Positions 17,901-25,304 of a stretch of DNA of 64,000 nucleotides are shown piece after piece; position 1 is the first letter of the stretch, and each line of letters begins with the position of its first letter. The DNA is from HR10 sp964615335. GTDB lineage: Bacteria > Acidobacteriota > Blastocatellia > HR10. Where the stretch lies: contig CAZTMT010000002.1 of the NCBI GenBank assembly GCA_964615335.1, positions 1 through 64,000 on the forward strand. Reading direction: 5' to 3'. The notes beneath the pieces were generated by a model that worked only from the letters and a program-made list of their open reading frames with translations, had not been told where the DNA came from and did not search any database. The position numbers were made by a program, and so were the translations under genes.

Positions 17901-18267
17901 CGCCCTTCTGGGCGTGGATGCCGAGACGGGCGTGTTCATGCTGCTCTACCTGGATCTGGCCTATCAGGAGATGCGCTCTCGGGGGATGATGAGAACGCGC
18001 GAGCACTTGCACGAAGCTATCGTGCATGGGGCGGTCAAACGGCTGCGTCCGAAGTTCATGACCGTGGCCGCAATGTTCATGGGGCTTGTGCCCATCATGT
18101 GGTCCACGGGAACAGGAGCCGATGTCATGAAGCGCATCGCCGCGCCGATGATCGGCGGGATCTTCACGTCGTTTCTCATGGAGCTCATCGTCTATCCGGC
18201 CATCTACGATGTGTGGCGGTGGCATTTCCATGTGAAGAAGGAAGCACGCGCGGCGAGGGGGACATGA
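14986..18267 (+). CDS. cusA: Heavy-metal efflux RND permease (CusA/CzcA family)
   Basis: This 1093-residue inner-membrane pump exports metal ions using the proton gradient. Transmembrane helix 1 is at the N-terminus (FLVFLLVGVSLLIGLYCM). The HME-RND signature GAMVDAAIVVVEQTHK lies at about 402-417 and contains the proton-relay Asp. Two periplasmic loops and a second set of helices follow, for the expected 12-helix topology. The segment DEGVLLYMPTTLPGIS matches CusA. The length is normal. The start is supported by GAGGGGAG. CusA-type (Cu/Ag) and CzcA-type (Co/Zn/Cd) pumps are hard to separate by eye; the neighbouring Cu-type ATPase favours copper. Confidence 0.94.
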   Translation: MINRIIEFCAHNRFLVFLLVGVSLLIGLYCMRNITLDAIPDLSDTQVIIYSRWDRSPDIIEDQVTYPIVTALLGLPRVRDIRGFSDFGYSYVYVIFEDGTDLYWARSRTLEYLSSILPRLPEGVQVELAKDATAVGWVFQYALVDRTGRRSLAELRSIQDWYLRYELQSVPGVAEVAPVGGFVRQYQVNLDPNTLLAYGIPLERVIEAIRQGNNDVGGRLIEFSGREYMVRGRGYIRSVRDVENIVVGTNPETGTPILVKHLGRVALGPDIRRGLAELDGEGEVVGAVVLMRYGENALRVIERVKARLAEIERTLPEGVQIVTTYDRSDLILRSIQTLKRTLVEELAIVSLVILVFLWHIPSALIPILTIPTAVILSFIPMYAMKITANIMSLGGIAIAIGAMVDAAIVVVEQTHKKLEHWEAEGRPGDFRDVVIAAVKEVGGPSFFALLVIAVSFMPIFALEAQEGRLFKPLAFTKNFSMAIAAVLAITLDPAIRLLFTHAREFVFRPVWLCRLVNAILVGKIHSEEKHPISRPLMRLYEPVVHFVLRHPYATIASALLVVALTVPVYFRLGSEFMPPLDEGVLLYMPTTLPGISVTEASRLLQVQDKILKSFPEVERVFGKVGRAETATDPAPFSMVETVVVLKPPEQWPKIPRWYSNWAPEWLQRILRHFWPDRKSTEELIYGPGGLDEALRLPGTVNAWTMPIKARIDMLTTGVRTPVGIKILGSDLATIEQIGQQIERALRDVPGTTSVFAERTSGGYFLDFALKREELARYGLTIGQAQMVIMSAIGGENITMTVEGRERYPVNVRYLRDYRSTLERLSRVLVPTPTGAQIPIAQIADIRLVYGPGMIRNENGRLSGYVYVDVSGRDVGGYVEEAKRVVREKVSLPPGYTLVWSGQYEYMQRVKERLSIVVPITLFIIFLLLYFNTGSTAKTLIIFLAVPFSAVGAIWLLYLLDYNLSIAVWVGLIALLGVDAETGVFMLLYLDLAYQEMRSRGMMRTREHLHEAIVHGAVKRLRPKFMTVAAMFMGLVPIMWSTGTGADVMKRIAAPMIGGIFTSFLMELIVYPAIYDVWRWHFHVKKEARAARGT

Positions 18268-18306
18268 GACGGTTTCGAGCGAGATTTTGCCGGGAGGAGA
18301 AGCGCG

Positions 18307-19020
18307 ATGAAGCGATGGACGAAGATTGCTTGGGTCTTCTTGATCTCTGTGGCTGACCTTCGCGGGGGATTCGCTCAGGAGTTTCGAATCCCTGTCCGGC
18401 ACGATCATGTTCTGGGGTCATGCCGGGGCGAGTTGATCATCACCGCCGAGGGGATGGCGTATCGCACGGAGCATCGGAAGCATGCGCGCCAGTGGCGCTT
18501 TGAGGACATTCGCCTGCTCCGGCTCGCTTCGCGCGCGGAACTCATCGTCCTCACTTACGAACCCAACCGATGGACGCTCGGACGAGACCGCGCGTTTCGA
18601 TTTCGGGTCGCCGAGAAGGAAATCCCTCCGGAGGTGAACGCCTTCCTCCTCTGGCGAATCGAGCGGCCCCTGGCGACGACCTTCGTCCCCTCCTCGGAGG
18701 AACCGATCGAAGAATTCGCCGTTCGCCATCGCCATCGCTTCGGAGGATGTCAGGGGACGCTTCGCGTGTACGCGCACGGAGTGGCCTACGTATCGTCCGA
18801 TCGTCCGCGCGATTCGCGCTTCTGGAGATGGTCGGGTATTCAAGGGATCGGGCGGCTCGGTCCCTATCAGTTAGATCTTGTGACGTATGAGCCGGAATTC
18901 GGCGGCCCGACGCGAACCTACGTGTTTGACATGAAGAGGGAGATGTCGGAGACCGCGTACGACTTCCTGTGGGAGAAGGTGTATGGGATCGCTCGGCATC
19001 CGAGCGGGAGCGCTCGCTGA
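18307..19020 (+). CDS. Secreted protein of unknown function with two tandem homologous domains
   Basis: No known family is recognised. The 237-residue product has a probable signal peptide ending near GGFAQ (residue 24). Two copies of one domain follow. Copy 1 (about 28-118) has VRHDHVLGSCRGELIITAEG, RQWRFEDIR, LTYEP and AFLLWRI. Copy 2 (about 136-228) has VRHRHRFGGCQGTLRVYAHG, RFWRWSGIQ, VTYEP and YDFLWEK. Shared features are an HxH, a G-C-x-G turn, a Trp-containing strand and a TYEP motif, suggesting a beta-rich (PH/GRAM-like) fold; that is a guess. Each repeat has one Cys and two His that could bind metal. GGGAGGAG precedes the ATG, 39 bases after cusA. Confidence 0.7.
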   Translation: MKRWTKIAWVFLISVADLRGGFAQEFRIPVRHDHVLGSCRGELIITAEGMAYRTEHRKHARQWRFEDIRLLRLASRAELIVLTYEPNRWTLGRDRAFRFRVAEKEIPPEVNAFLLWRIERPLATTFVPSSEEPIEEFAVRHRHRFGGCQGTLRVYAHGVAYVSSDRPRDSRFWRWSGIQGIGRLGPYQLDLVTYEPEFGGPTRTYVFDMKREMSETAYDFLWEKVYGIARHPSGSAR

Positions 19021-19068
19021 AGCGACCGGCGATCCGCGCTTTCGAAATCCGTAATCAGGAGGAGAGCG

Positions 19069-19455
19069 ATGAAGGCGAAGATTCTGGTGCTGCTTTTGAT
19101 CCTCGGGGTAGTGACGGGACTGACCGGGTGGGCCCAGCATGCCCATCGCAGCCAGGCCCAAGAGACGACGATCGTCGGAGAGGTCATTGATCCCGTCTGC
19201 TATTTGAGCCACGGTTCGACCGGGAAGGCCCATCGGTCGTGCGCCGAGTATTGCGTCAAGCAAGGCATTCCCCTGGCGATCCTGGAGGAGAAGACCGGGC
19301 GGGTGTATCTCTCGCTTCCCGTGGACCATTCCAATCCGAATGCCAAGCTGAAGGATTTCATCGCAGAGACGGTGAGGGTGACCGGGACGGTGTACAGCAA
19401 GGGGGGACTCACAGGGATTCACATTAAGAGCGTGGAGCGCACCCGGAAGACGTGA
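19069..19455 (+). CDS. Small secreted Cys/His protein in the metal island, unknown function
   Basis: This 128-residue protein carries a signal peptide (KILVLLLILGVVTGLTGWAQ) followed by a short domain starting TTIVGEVIDPVCYLSHG, then HRSCAEYCVKQGIPLAIL and ETVRVTGTVYSKGG. The VGEVID...VTGTVY spacing resembles small OB-fold domains. Three Cys and several His lie in the middle (C-YLSH, C-AEY-C). It could be a periplasmic metal-binding accessory of the copper pump; this is inference from location. AGGAGGAG is directly upstream. It is followed by a strong hairpin before the ATPase gene. Confidence 0.7.
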   Translation: MKAKILVLLLILGVVTGLTGWAQHAHRSQAQETTIVGEVIDPVCYLSHGSTGKAHRSCAEYCVKQGIPLAILEEKTGRVYLSLPVDHSNPNAKLKDFIAETVRVTGTVYSKGGLTGIHIKSVERTRKT

Positions 19456-19503
19456 CAGCGTCTCGGGCATTTCTGCGCAAGAGCCGGGAGCTGTGTTTAT
19501 CGT

Positions 19504-19550
19504 TCCCTCGGGGAAGCGGGCCTCGGAGACTTGGCCGGCTTCCCGAGGGA
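19504..19550 (+). terminator. Hairpin between the efflux operon and the Cu-ATPase gene
   Basis: CCCTCGGGGAAGC (19505-19517) pairs with GCTTCCCGAGGG (19538-19549) with one bulged G, enclosing an inner GGCC/GGCC. A weak T stretch (GATTTTG) follows. It may be a partial terminator or processing hairpin before the ATPase gene. Confidence 0.45.
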
Positions 19551-19583
19551 AGGTTATGATTTTGCCGGTCAGGAGGCAGGGCT

Positions 19584-21944
19584 ATGGCGGAAGAGAAGAG
19601 GAGACTTCGCGTGCTTTCGCCCGAGGCTGTCACGAGAGATCCCGTCTGTGGCATGGAGGTGAATCCGGAGCGCGCGGCGGGTTCGTTCGATTATGAAGGG
19701 CGGACGTATTTCTTCTGCTGCGCACATTGTCGGGAGGCCTTTCGCGCCGAGCCACAGAAGTACGTGGTCTCGGGCGTGACTCGAATTCGGCCTGCGGTCC
19801 GGAGACGGGAAGAGCCCTCCTCTTCGGTCGCCGGGTATACCTGTCCCATGCATCCGGAGGTCCTGCGGGCGGAGCCCGGAGCCTGCCCGATCTGTGGCAT
19901 GGCTTTGGAGCCGAGGATCGGGCCGGGGTCGGGGGATGGGGAAGATCCCGAGCTGGCTCTCATGAGTCGCCGATTCTGGATGAGCCTCGCCCTGACGGTG
20001 CCTCTGCTTCTTCTGGCCATGTCGGAGATGATGGGGAGCGTCACGGCGCACTCGATGGGGAGTCATTCGGGGCTTCAGTTCATCCTGGCGACGCCGGTGG
20101 TCCTCTGGGGGGGATGGCCCTTCTTTCAACGCGGATGGGCTTCGCTCATTCACCGGCATTTGAACATGTTCACGCTCATCGCTCTGGGGACAGGGGCTGC
20201 TTATCTCTACAGCACGTTGGCGGTCCTGGCTCCTCATCTCTTCCCGGCTTCGTTTCGCGGACCCGGTGGAGAGGTCCCCGTCTACTTCGAAGCGGCTGCC
20301 GTCATCACGACGCTCGTTTTGCTCGGGCAGGTCCTGGAGTTGCGAGCGCGCCGTCGAACGGGACGCGCCGTGCGCGCTCTGCTGGACCTGGCTCCTAAGA
20401 TGGCGCGACGGCTTCGCGAAGATGGGACAGAAGAAGATGTCCCCGTAGAGCAGGTTCAGGTGGGCGATCGGCTGCGCGTGCGTCCGGGAGAGCGCGTGCC
20501 CGTGGATGGGGTGGTGCTCGAAGGGACGAGCTTCGTGGATGAGTCCATGGTGACGGGAGAATCGTTGCCCGTCGAGAAAACGCCCGGCCATTGGGTCATT
20601 GGCGGGACAGTCAATGGCGCCGGCAGCTTCCTCATGCGCGCCGAGCGCGTCGGTCAGCACACGCTGCTGGCCCAAATTGTGCGCTTGGTCAGTGAAGCAC
20701 AGCGCAGTCGCGCTCCGATTCAACGGCTGGCCGATCGCGTCTCGGCCTACTTTGTCCCGGCCGTCGTCCTTGTGGCCGGGCTCACGTTCCTCATCTGGGG
20801 GAGCTTCGGGCCGGAGCCGCGGATGGCTCATGCCCTGGTCAATGCGGTGGCCGTGCTCATTATCGCCTGCCCTTGCGCCCTGGGTCTGGCCACACCGATG
20901 GCCATCATGGTGGGGATAGGACGTGGCGCTCTGGCCGGCGTGCTCATCAAAAATGGCGAAGCTCTCGAACTGCTGGGGAGGGTGGATACTCTGGTCGTGG
21001 ACAAAACGGGCACGCTCACCGAGGGCCGTCCGACGCTTCTCTCTCTTGTCGCGCTGGCCGAGATGACTCCGGATGAGATTCTACGCTATGCGGCCAGTCT
21101 GGAGCGGGGAAGCGAACATCCCTTCGCGCTCGCGCTGCTTCGCGCCGCCGAGGAGCGCGGCCTCTCGGTATCCGCCGCGACGGCTTTTCACCTGATTCCG
21201 GGCATGGGCGTCCGGGGTGAGGTCGAGAAGCGCGTCGTCGCCGTCGGGAATGAACGGCTGGTCCGGGATTTCGGCCTGGACGTCGAAGCCGATATGGTTC
21301 TCCCTCAAGTCGAAGCGATGCGACAAGCCGGTCAGACAGTCCTGTTCGTCGTCGTGGACGGCGTGCTCGTCGGGCTACTGGGAGTGGCGGATCGAATCCG
21401 GGCATCGGCGCGGGAGGCTATACGGGAGCTGCATCGGCAGAAGATGCGCATCGTGATGGTCACCGGCGATCATCGCCAGACGGCTGAAGCCGTCGCGCGC
21501 GAACTCGGCATTGATGAGGTTGTCGCCGAGGTGATGCCCGAAGAGAAGCTCCAGGTGGTCAGGCGCCTGAAATCCGAGGGGCGAATCGTCGCCATGGCCG
21601 GAGACGGCATCAACGATGCCCCCGCTCTGGCCGAAGCCCATGTGGGGATCGCTCTGGGGACGGGAACCGATATCGCTATCGAGAGCGCCGGAGTCGTTCT
21701 GGTGAAGGGAGACCTGTGGGGGATCGTCCGCGCTCGGCGGCTCAGCCGGGCGACCTTGCGAAATATTCGCGAGAATCTCTTCTTTGCCTTCGCCTACAAT
21801 CTCCTGGGCGTTCCCATTGCTGCCGGCGTGCTCTATCCTTTCTTCGGTCTGCTCCTGAGCCCCGTGATCGCCGCTGCCGCCATGACGTTCAGTTCGGTCT
21901 CAGTCGTAGCCAATTCGCTGCGGCTGTATCGGGTCGCCTTGTGA
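19584..21944 (+). CDS. copA: Cu+-translocating P1B-type ATPase with YHS and heavy-metal-binding domains
   Basis: This 786-residue pump exports monovalent copper (or silver) to the periplasm at the cost of ATP. The N-terminus has a YHS/TRASH-type domain (DPVCGMEVNP, then FFCCAHCREAF, about 19-53), then a CPMHP...CPICGM domain (about 87-106). Core motifs are the phosphatase TGES, IACPCALGLATP at about 427-438, DKTGTLTEG from about 472, TGDHRQTA and GDGINDAPAL. The C-terminal MTFSSVSVVANSLRL is the IB-1 (Cu+) signature. AGGAGG precedes the ATG. Classic GMxCxxC domains are absent, replaced by the two Cys-rich domains. Confidence 0.94.
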   Translation: MAEEKRRLRVLSPEAVTRDPVCGMEVNPERAAGSFDYEGRTYFFCCAHCREAFRAEPQKYVVSGVTRIRPAVRRREEPSSSVAGYTCPMHPEVLRAEPGACPICGMALEPRIGPGSGDGEDPELALMSRRFWMSLALTVPLLLLAMSEMMGSVTAHSMGSHSGLQFILATPVVLWGGWPFFQRGWASLIHRHLNMFTLIALGTGAAYLYSTLAVLAPHLFPASFRGPGGEVPVYFEAAAVITTLVLLGQVLELRARRRTGRAVRALLDLAPKMARRLREDGTEEDVPVEQVQVGDRLRVRPGERVPVDGVVLEGTSFVDESMVTGESLPVEKTPGHWVIGGTVNGAGSFLMRAERVGQHTLLAQIVRLVSEAQRSRAPIQRLADRVSAYFVPAVVLVAGLTFLIWGSFGPEPRMAHALVNAVAVLIIACPCALGLATPMAIMVGIGRGALAGVLIKNGEALELLGRVDTLVVDKTGTLTEGRPTLLSLVALAEMTPDEILRYAASLERGSEHPFALALLRAAEERGLSVSAATAFHLIPGMGVRGEVEKRVVAVGNERLVRDFGLDVEADMVLPQVEAMRQAGQTVLFVVVDGVLVGLLGVADRIRASAREAIRELHRQKMRIVMVTGDHRQTAEAVARELGIDEVVAEVMPEEKLQVVRRLKSEGRIVAMAGDGINDAPALAEAHVGIALGTGTDIAIESAGVVLVKGDLWGIVRARRLSRATLRNIRENLFFAFAYNLLGVPIAAGVLYPFFGLLLSPVIAAAAMTFSSVSVVANSLRLYRVAL

Positions 21945-21967
21945 GCCCATTGAGGGAGAGAGAAAGA

Positions 21968-21998
21968 GGCGTATGGGGGATTCTGCCACCCATACGCC
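21968..21998. terminator. Bidirectional terminator hairpin between copA and HU
   Basis: GGCGTATGGG (21968-21977) pairs perfectly with CCCATACGCC (21989-21998) over an 11-base loop, in the gap between two convergent genes. No long T-run is present on either side. Confidence 0.6.
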
Positions 21999-22018
21999 CG
22001 TGATGCGGTCCGCCGGTC

Positions 22019-22318
22019 TTACTTCTTCGCCGGGAGGACGGAATCTTTCAGGGTCTTGGCGATCCGGAACTTCAGGACCGTCTTGGCCGGGATCTTGATG
22101 GCTTCCCCTGTTCGCGGATTCCGTCCCATGCGGGCCTTTCGCCTGGCAAGGACGAACTTCCCAAGTCCTGGGAGGGCGAAGACGCCGGATCGTTTCACTT
22201 CCTTAGCCACAAGGGTGGAGAGTTCATCGAGAAAGCCTCGTGCTGTCACCCGGTTCACGCCGAGCTTCTCTGCCAATTGTCCCACGAGCTGAGCTTTCGT
22301 CAATCCCGTTTTCGCCAT
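22019..22318 (-). CDS. HU/IHF-family DNA-binding protein
   Basis: This 99-residue histone-like protein bends and compacts DNA. It has the HU/IHF core: MAKTGLTKAQLVGQLAEKLG (dimerisation helix), LPGLGKFVLARRKARMGRNP (beta arm with the family's RxGRNPxTGE motif) and TGEAIKIPAKTVLKFRIAK at the end. The N-terminus is somewhat longer than classic HU (about 90 residues). AGGAGGAAG lies before the ATG. It lies downstream of the clpP-like gene on the same strand, 60 bases away, and may have its own promoter (TAAGAT box near 22367). It cannot be assigned to HU alpha/beta or IHF by eye. Confidence 0.93.
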   Translation of the reverse strand: MAKTGLTKAQLVGQLAEKLGVNRVTARGFLDELSTLVAKEVKRSGVFALPGLGKFVLARRKARMGRNPRTGEAIKIPAKTVLKFRIAKTLKDSVLPAKK

Positions 22319-22378
22319 ATCTTCCTCCTGAAGACTGAAGTACTGAACTGGATCGTGCGCTTCTATCTTAGCATGAAA

Positions 22379-23002
22379 TCACAGGCGCGTCATCGAGAGC
22401 GTTTCCTCTTCGGGCACTTCGCGTCGGTGCAGGACCTTATCAATCAGGCCGTAAGCGACAGCCTGATCCGCCGTGAGGATGAAATCCCGTTCCACGTCCC
22501 GTTCGATCTGCTCCAGAGGACGTCCGGTGTGTTTGGCGAGCAGAGAGCTGATCAGATGGCGCAAACGCATCAGCTCTTCGGCATGGATGCGAATGTCGGT
22601 GGCCTGACCGGAGACGCCGTAGATGTAGGGCTGATAGATGACCATACGGGAGTTGGGGAGCGCGTAGCGCTTCCCCGGGGCTCCGGCCGCCAGAAGCAAG
22701 GCGGCGATCGCCTCGGCCTCGCCCGTGCAGATCGTCGCCACATCGGGGCGGACGAATTGCATCGTGTCGTAGATGGCCAGGCCCGCCGTGAGCGATCCCC
22801 CGGGGCTGTTGATGTAGAGGTTGATGTCCCGGTCGGGATCCTCCGCTTCCAGATAGAGCAATTGGGCGATGATGAGATTGGCCACCTGGTCGTCAATGGG
22901 CGTCCCTAAGAAGACAATCCGGTCCTTCAAGAGCCGAGAGTAGATGTCATAGGCGCGCTCGCCTCGGCTCGTCGTCTCCACAACGATCGGCACGAAGTAC
23001 AT
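22379..23002 (-). CDS. ClpP-family protein lacking catalytic Ser and His (ClpR-like)
   Basis: This 207-residue protein aligns end to end with ClpP: SRGERAYDIYSRLLKDRIVF, LYINSPGGS, IYDTMQF, LPNSRM and QIERDVERDFILTADQA. The catalytic Ser region, normally GQAASMGA, reads GEAEAIAA, so Ser is Ala98. The catalytic His region, normally MIHQP, reads VIYQP, so His is Tyr123. The Asp (D173) is kept. Both changes were checked on the DNA. Such proteins are called ClpR in cyanobacteria and plastids, where they form mixed rings with an active ClpP. A second, active ClpP elsewhere in the genome is expected. GGGAGGTGAT supports the start. The gene diverges from the sigma-54 regulator. Confidence 0.9.
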   Translation of the reverse strand: MYFVPIVVETTSRGERAYDIYSRLLKDRIVFLGTPIDDQVANLIIAQLLYLEAEDPDRDINLYINSPGGSLTAGLAIYDTMQFVRPDVATICTGEAEAIAALLLAAGAPGKRYALPNSRMVIYQPYIYGVSGQATDIRIHAEELMRLRHLISSLLAKHTGRPLEQIERDVERDFILTADQAVAYGLIDKVLHRREVPEEETLSMTRL

Positions 23003-23024
23003 ACCCGATCACCTCCCGTGCTGA

Positions 23025-23052
23025 ATTTTAGCATGAATCGCGCGGCGGGCAA
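23025..23052 (-). promoter_or_regulatory. Promoter of the clpP-like gene
   Basis: On the minus strand TTGCCC (23047-23052), 16 bases, TAAAAT (23025-23030), 22 bases before the ATG at 23002. Confidence 0.5.
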
Positions 23053-23078
23053 TGCGATTCCGTCTCACTTCGACATCC

Positions 23079-23107
23079 TTGCTTTTTCGGTAGGGATGGG
23101 TTATTAC
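23079..23107 (+). promoter_or_regulatory. Promoter of the sigma-54 activator gene
   Basis: TTGCTT (23079-23084), 17 bases, TATTAC (23102-23107). The ATG is at 23128 and has no ribosome-binding sequence, so the leader would be about 14 bases. Confidence 0.4.
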
Positions 23108-23127
23108 TGAAGTCACAATGGGCGGAT

Positions 23128-24666
23128 ATGAAGAGTGAGGTGAACCAGGACGTTCACAAGTTGACGACGCTGCTCAGTATCAGCCAGACTCTGGGGACGA
23201 CGCTCAATCTCCGACAGGCGCTTCTGCGGGTCCTGGAGATCCTGGAGGAGAATCACGGGGTCGTCTCCGGCGTGATCGCCCTGCGCGATGAGAGCGGGGA
23301 GGAGGTCGTCATTGAGGTCTCCGTGGGGTTGACGCGCGAGGCCGAACAGCGCGGACGCTATCGCGTGGGGGAGGGGATCATCGGGCGCGTCGTCGAGAGC
23401 GGAAAACCGATTGTCGTCCCGAAGGCCAGTCAGGAGCCCCTCTTTCTGAATCGCACGGGCGTTCTGAAGACCGCGCGCGAGGAGCTCACGTTCATCTGCG
23501 TCCCGGTCTCGGTCGATCAGCACACGATCGGCGCCATGGGGATCGTCCTTCCTTATCGCCCCGAGCGCGATTACGACCAGGCGACGAAGTTCTTCAGCAT
23601 CGTCGGTTCGATGGTGGCGCAGGCCGTGAAGGTGAATCAACTCATCGAGGCCGAGAAGCGACGTCTGATGGATGAGAATCTCGCCCTGCGCCGGGAGCTG
23701 CGAGAGCGCTACGACTTCAGCAACATCATCGGGACGAGCCGTCCCATGCAGGAGGTCTATGCGCAGGTCGCTCAGGTGGCCCGCACCAATACGACGGTCC
23801 TCATCCGCGGCGAGTCGGGGACGGGTAAGGAATTGATCGCGCGAGCTATCCACTACAACTCCCTGCGCGCCGATCAGCCCTTTATCAAAGTGAGTTGCGC
23901 CGCTTTGCCCGAGAGCCTCATTGAGGCCGAACTCTTCGGCTACGAGAAGGGCGCCTTCACCGGCGCCTACGCCCGGAAGAAAGGACGCTTCGAGCTGGCC
24001 GATCGCGGCACGCTCTTTCTGGATGAAGTCGGAGATCTCCCCCTCTCGGTCCAGGTCAAACTTCTGCGCGTCTTGCAGGAGCGAGAGTTCGAACGACTCG
24101 GGGGGACGGAGACCATTCGAGTTGACGTGCGCCTGATCGCCGCGACCAATCGCGATCTGGAACAGGCGATGCGCGAGGGGAGCTTTCGCGAGGACCTCTA
24201 CTATCGTTTGAACGTCTTCACGATCTTTTTGCCCCCGCTTCGGGAGCGCAAATCGGACATCCCCCTTCTGGCCGATCACTTCCTCGAAAAATATGCCCGG
24301 CTGCACGGCAAAGACATCCGCCGCATCTCCACCCCGGCCATTGACATGCTCATGAGCTATCATTGGCCGGGAAACGTGCGCGAGCTGGAAAACTGCATCG
24401 AGCGCGCCGTCCTGGTGTGCGAAGGGAACGTCATTCACAGCCATCACCTGCCTCCGACGCTTCAGACAGCCGAAGCCTCTGGAACTGTCCCGCGCTTCTC
24501 TCTGAGCGAAGCCGTAGCCGCTTATGAGAAGGACTTGATCCTGGATGCCTTGAAGATAGCCCGGGGAAATGTCTCGCGCGCCGCGCGCTTGCTGCATACG
24601 ACCAAGCGAATCCTGGGCTACAAGGTGAAAAAGTATGGGATCAATCCGCGCCGTTTCAAAGAGTGA
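23128..24666 (+). CDS. NifA-type sigma-54-dependent transcriptional activator (GAF-AAA+-HTH)
   Basis: This 512-residue protein activates sigma-54 RNA polymerase. An N-terminal GAF sensor domain covers about 10-175. The AAA+ domain has FSNIIGTSRPMQEVY, Walker A GESGTGKE at about 229-236, the sigma-54 contact loop GAFTGA at about 275-280, and GTLFLDEVGDLP. The C-terminal Fis-type helix-turn-helix is ARGNVSRAARLLHTTKRIL. The domain order is that of NifA/FhlA-like regulators. No receiver domain is present, so it is not an NtrC response regulator. The next gene downstream has a -24/-12 promoter with an upstream palindrome, so this protein probably controls glnA. No nif genes are in view. Confidence 0.93.
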   Translation: MKSEVNQDVHKLTTLLSISQTLGTTLNLRQALLRVLEILEENHGVVSGVIALRDESGEEVVIEVSVGLTREAEQRGRYRVGEGIIGRVVESGKPIVVPKASQEPLFLNRTGVLKTAREELTFICVPVSVDQHTIGAMGIVLPYRPERDYDQATKFFSIVGSMVAQAVKVNQLIEAEKRRLMDENLALRRELRERYDFSNIIGTSRPMQEVYAQVAQVARTNTTVLIRGESGTGKELIARAIHYNSLRADQPFIKVSCAALPESLIEAELFGYEKGAFTGAYARKKGRFELADRGTLFLDEVGDLPLSVQVKLLRVLQEREFERLGGTETIRVDVRLIAATNRDLEQAMREGSFREDLYYRLNVFTIFLPPLRERKSDIPLLADHFLEKYARLHGKDIRRISTPAIDMLMSYHWPGNVRELENCIERAVLVCEGNVIHSHHLPPTLQTAEASGTVPRFSLSEAVAAYEKDLILDALKIARGNVSRAARLLHTTKRILGYKVKKYGINPRRFKE

Positions 24667-24787
24667 GGCGCATCTATTTGCGACAAATTTGAACCGAGCT
24701 GAATATTATGAGACAATACTGGCCCATACATCTCTTTCCGGCACGCGATGGGGAAATGAGGAGAAAGTGGAGTGTGAGGCGTCATGG

Positions 24788-24804
24788 TGTGATAAAATTG
24801 TCAC
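24788..24804 (+). promoter_or_regulatory. Candidate upstream activator site for the sigma-54 activator
   Basis: GTGATAAAATTGTCAC (24789-24804) is an imperfect palindrome. Read as TGT-N10-TCA (24788-24803) it is one base off the NifA consensus TGT-N10-ACA. It lies about 123 bases upstream of the -24 GG, within the usual range for such sites. Confidence 0.5.
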
Positions 24805-24924
24805 TTGAAGGATCAGATGAGACTTCTTTGTCCACATGATCGTCGCTGCGCCTCAGAAGGGAGAAAGAGCGGACCAGGGGCTATGCCTTTGATCCTTAAG
24901 AACTTGATTTATACCCGGGCTTTT

Positions 24925-24941
24925 TCGGTACAGGACTTGCT
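24925..24941 (+). promoter_or_regulatory. Sigma-54 (-24/-12) promoter of the small gene-glnA operon
   Basis: TCGGTACAGGACTTGCT places GG at 24927-24928 and GC at 24939-24940, the GG-N10-GC spacing required by sigma-54, with a good TTGCT -12 element. Transcription should begin near 24951, 40 bases before the 66-residue gene. The rest of the 325-base gap after 24666 is A/T-rich and contains no convincing gene. Confidence 0.65.
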
Positions 24942-24991
24942 TAAAAAATCCCCGTTATGGGCTATTCCGTGCGTGTTTGAGGGGAGGACCG

Positions 24992-25192
24992 ATGGTAACA
25001 CACGAATATGGGGAGATCATGCGGTTCCTTCTGCATTTCCGAGAGCGCTTCGGCTCCGAAGAGGAGTTCCGGGCGTTCCTGACCGAGGAGATCAGACGAT
25101 TGGTCCGGGATGTGAGAGAGTACGATATCATCCTCTCGATCCTGCCCGAGTGTCTCAAACCCAAGTCCGCCTTCGTGGCTGCGGAGCGGTGA
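24992..25192 (+). CDS. 66-residue hypothetical protein in the glnA operon
   Basis: No family is recognised. The product is short, highly charged and predicted helical: EIMRFLLHFRERFGSEEEF, then AFLTEEIRRLVRDVREYDII, with a single Cys (PECLKP) and a final SAFVAAER. There is no signal peptide or membrane segment. GAGGGGAGGA just before the ATG at 24992 makes it a credible gene. It sits between the sigma-54 promoter and glnA (112 bases downstream), so it should be made under the same nitrogen control. A role in regulating glutamine synthetase, as small inactivating factors do in cyanobacteria, is possible but speculative. Confidence 0.65.
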   Translation: MVTHEYGEIMRFLLHFRERFGSEEEFRAFLTEEIRRLVRDVREYDIILSILPECLKPKSAFVAAER

Positions 25193-25304
25193 GGCACGCC
25201 AGAGGGAACTGTGTCCGGGCGCTCGTGCGGACCGGAGCGCGGCCAAAGAGGAGTTCTCTCTCGCCTGAATCCCAGAAGTAAAAATCCCATAAGGAGGGAC
25301 GTAT

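Noticed and set aside
14752..18408. Very long open frame (1218 codons) on the minus strand opposite cusB/cusA
   Set aside because: It is the antisense shadow of two unmistakable pump genes; its translation is low-complexity Arg/His/Asp-rich with no recognisable domain, as expected in GC-rich DNA.
24805..25281. 158-codon plus-strand frame across the glnA leader
   Set aside because: It runs through the sigma-54 promoter and the 66-residue gene in another frame, with no ribosome site or recognisable domain.
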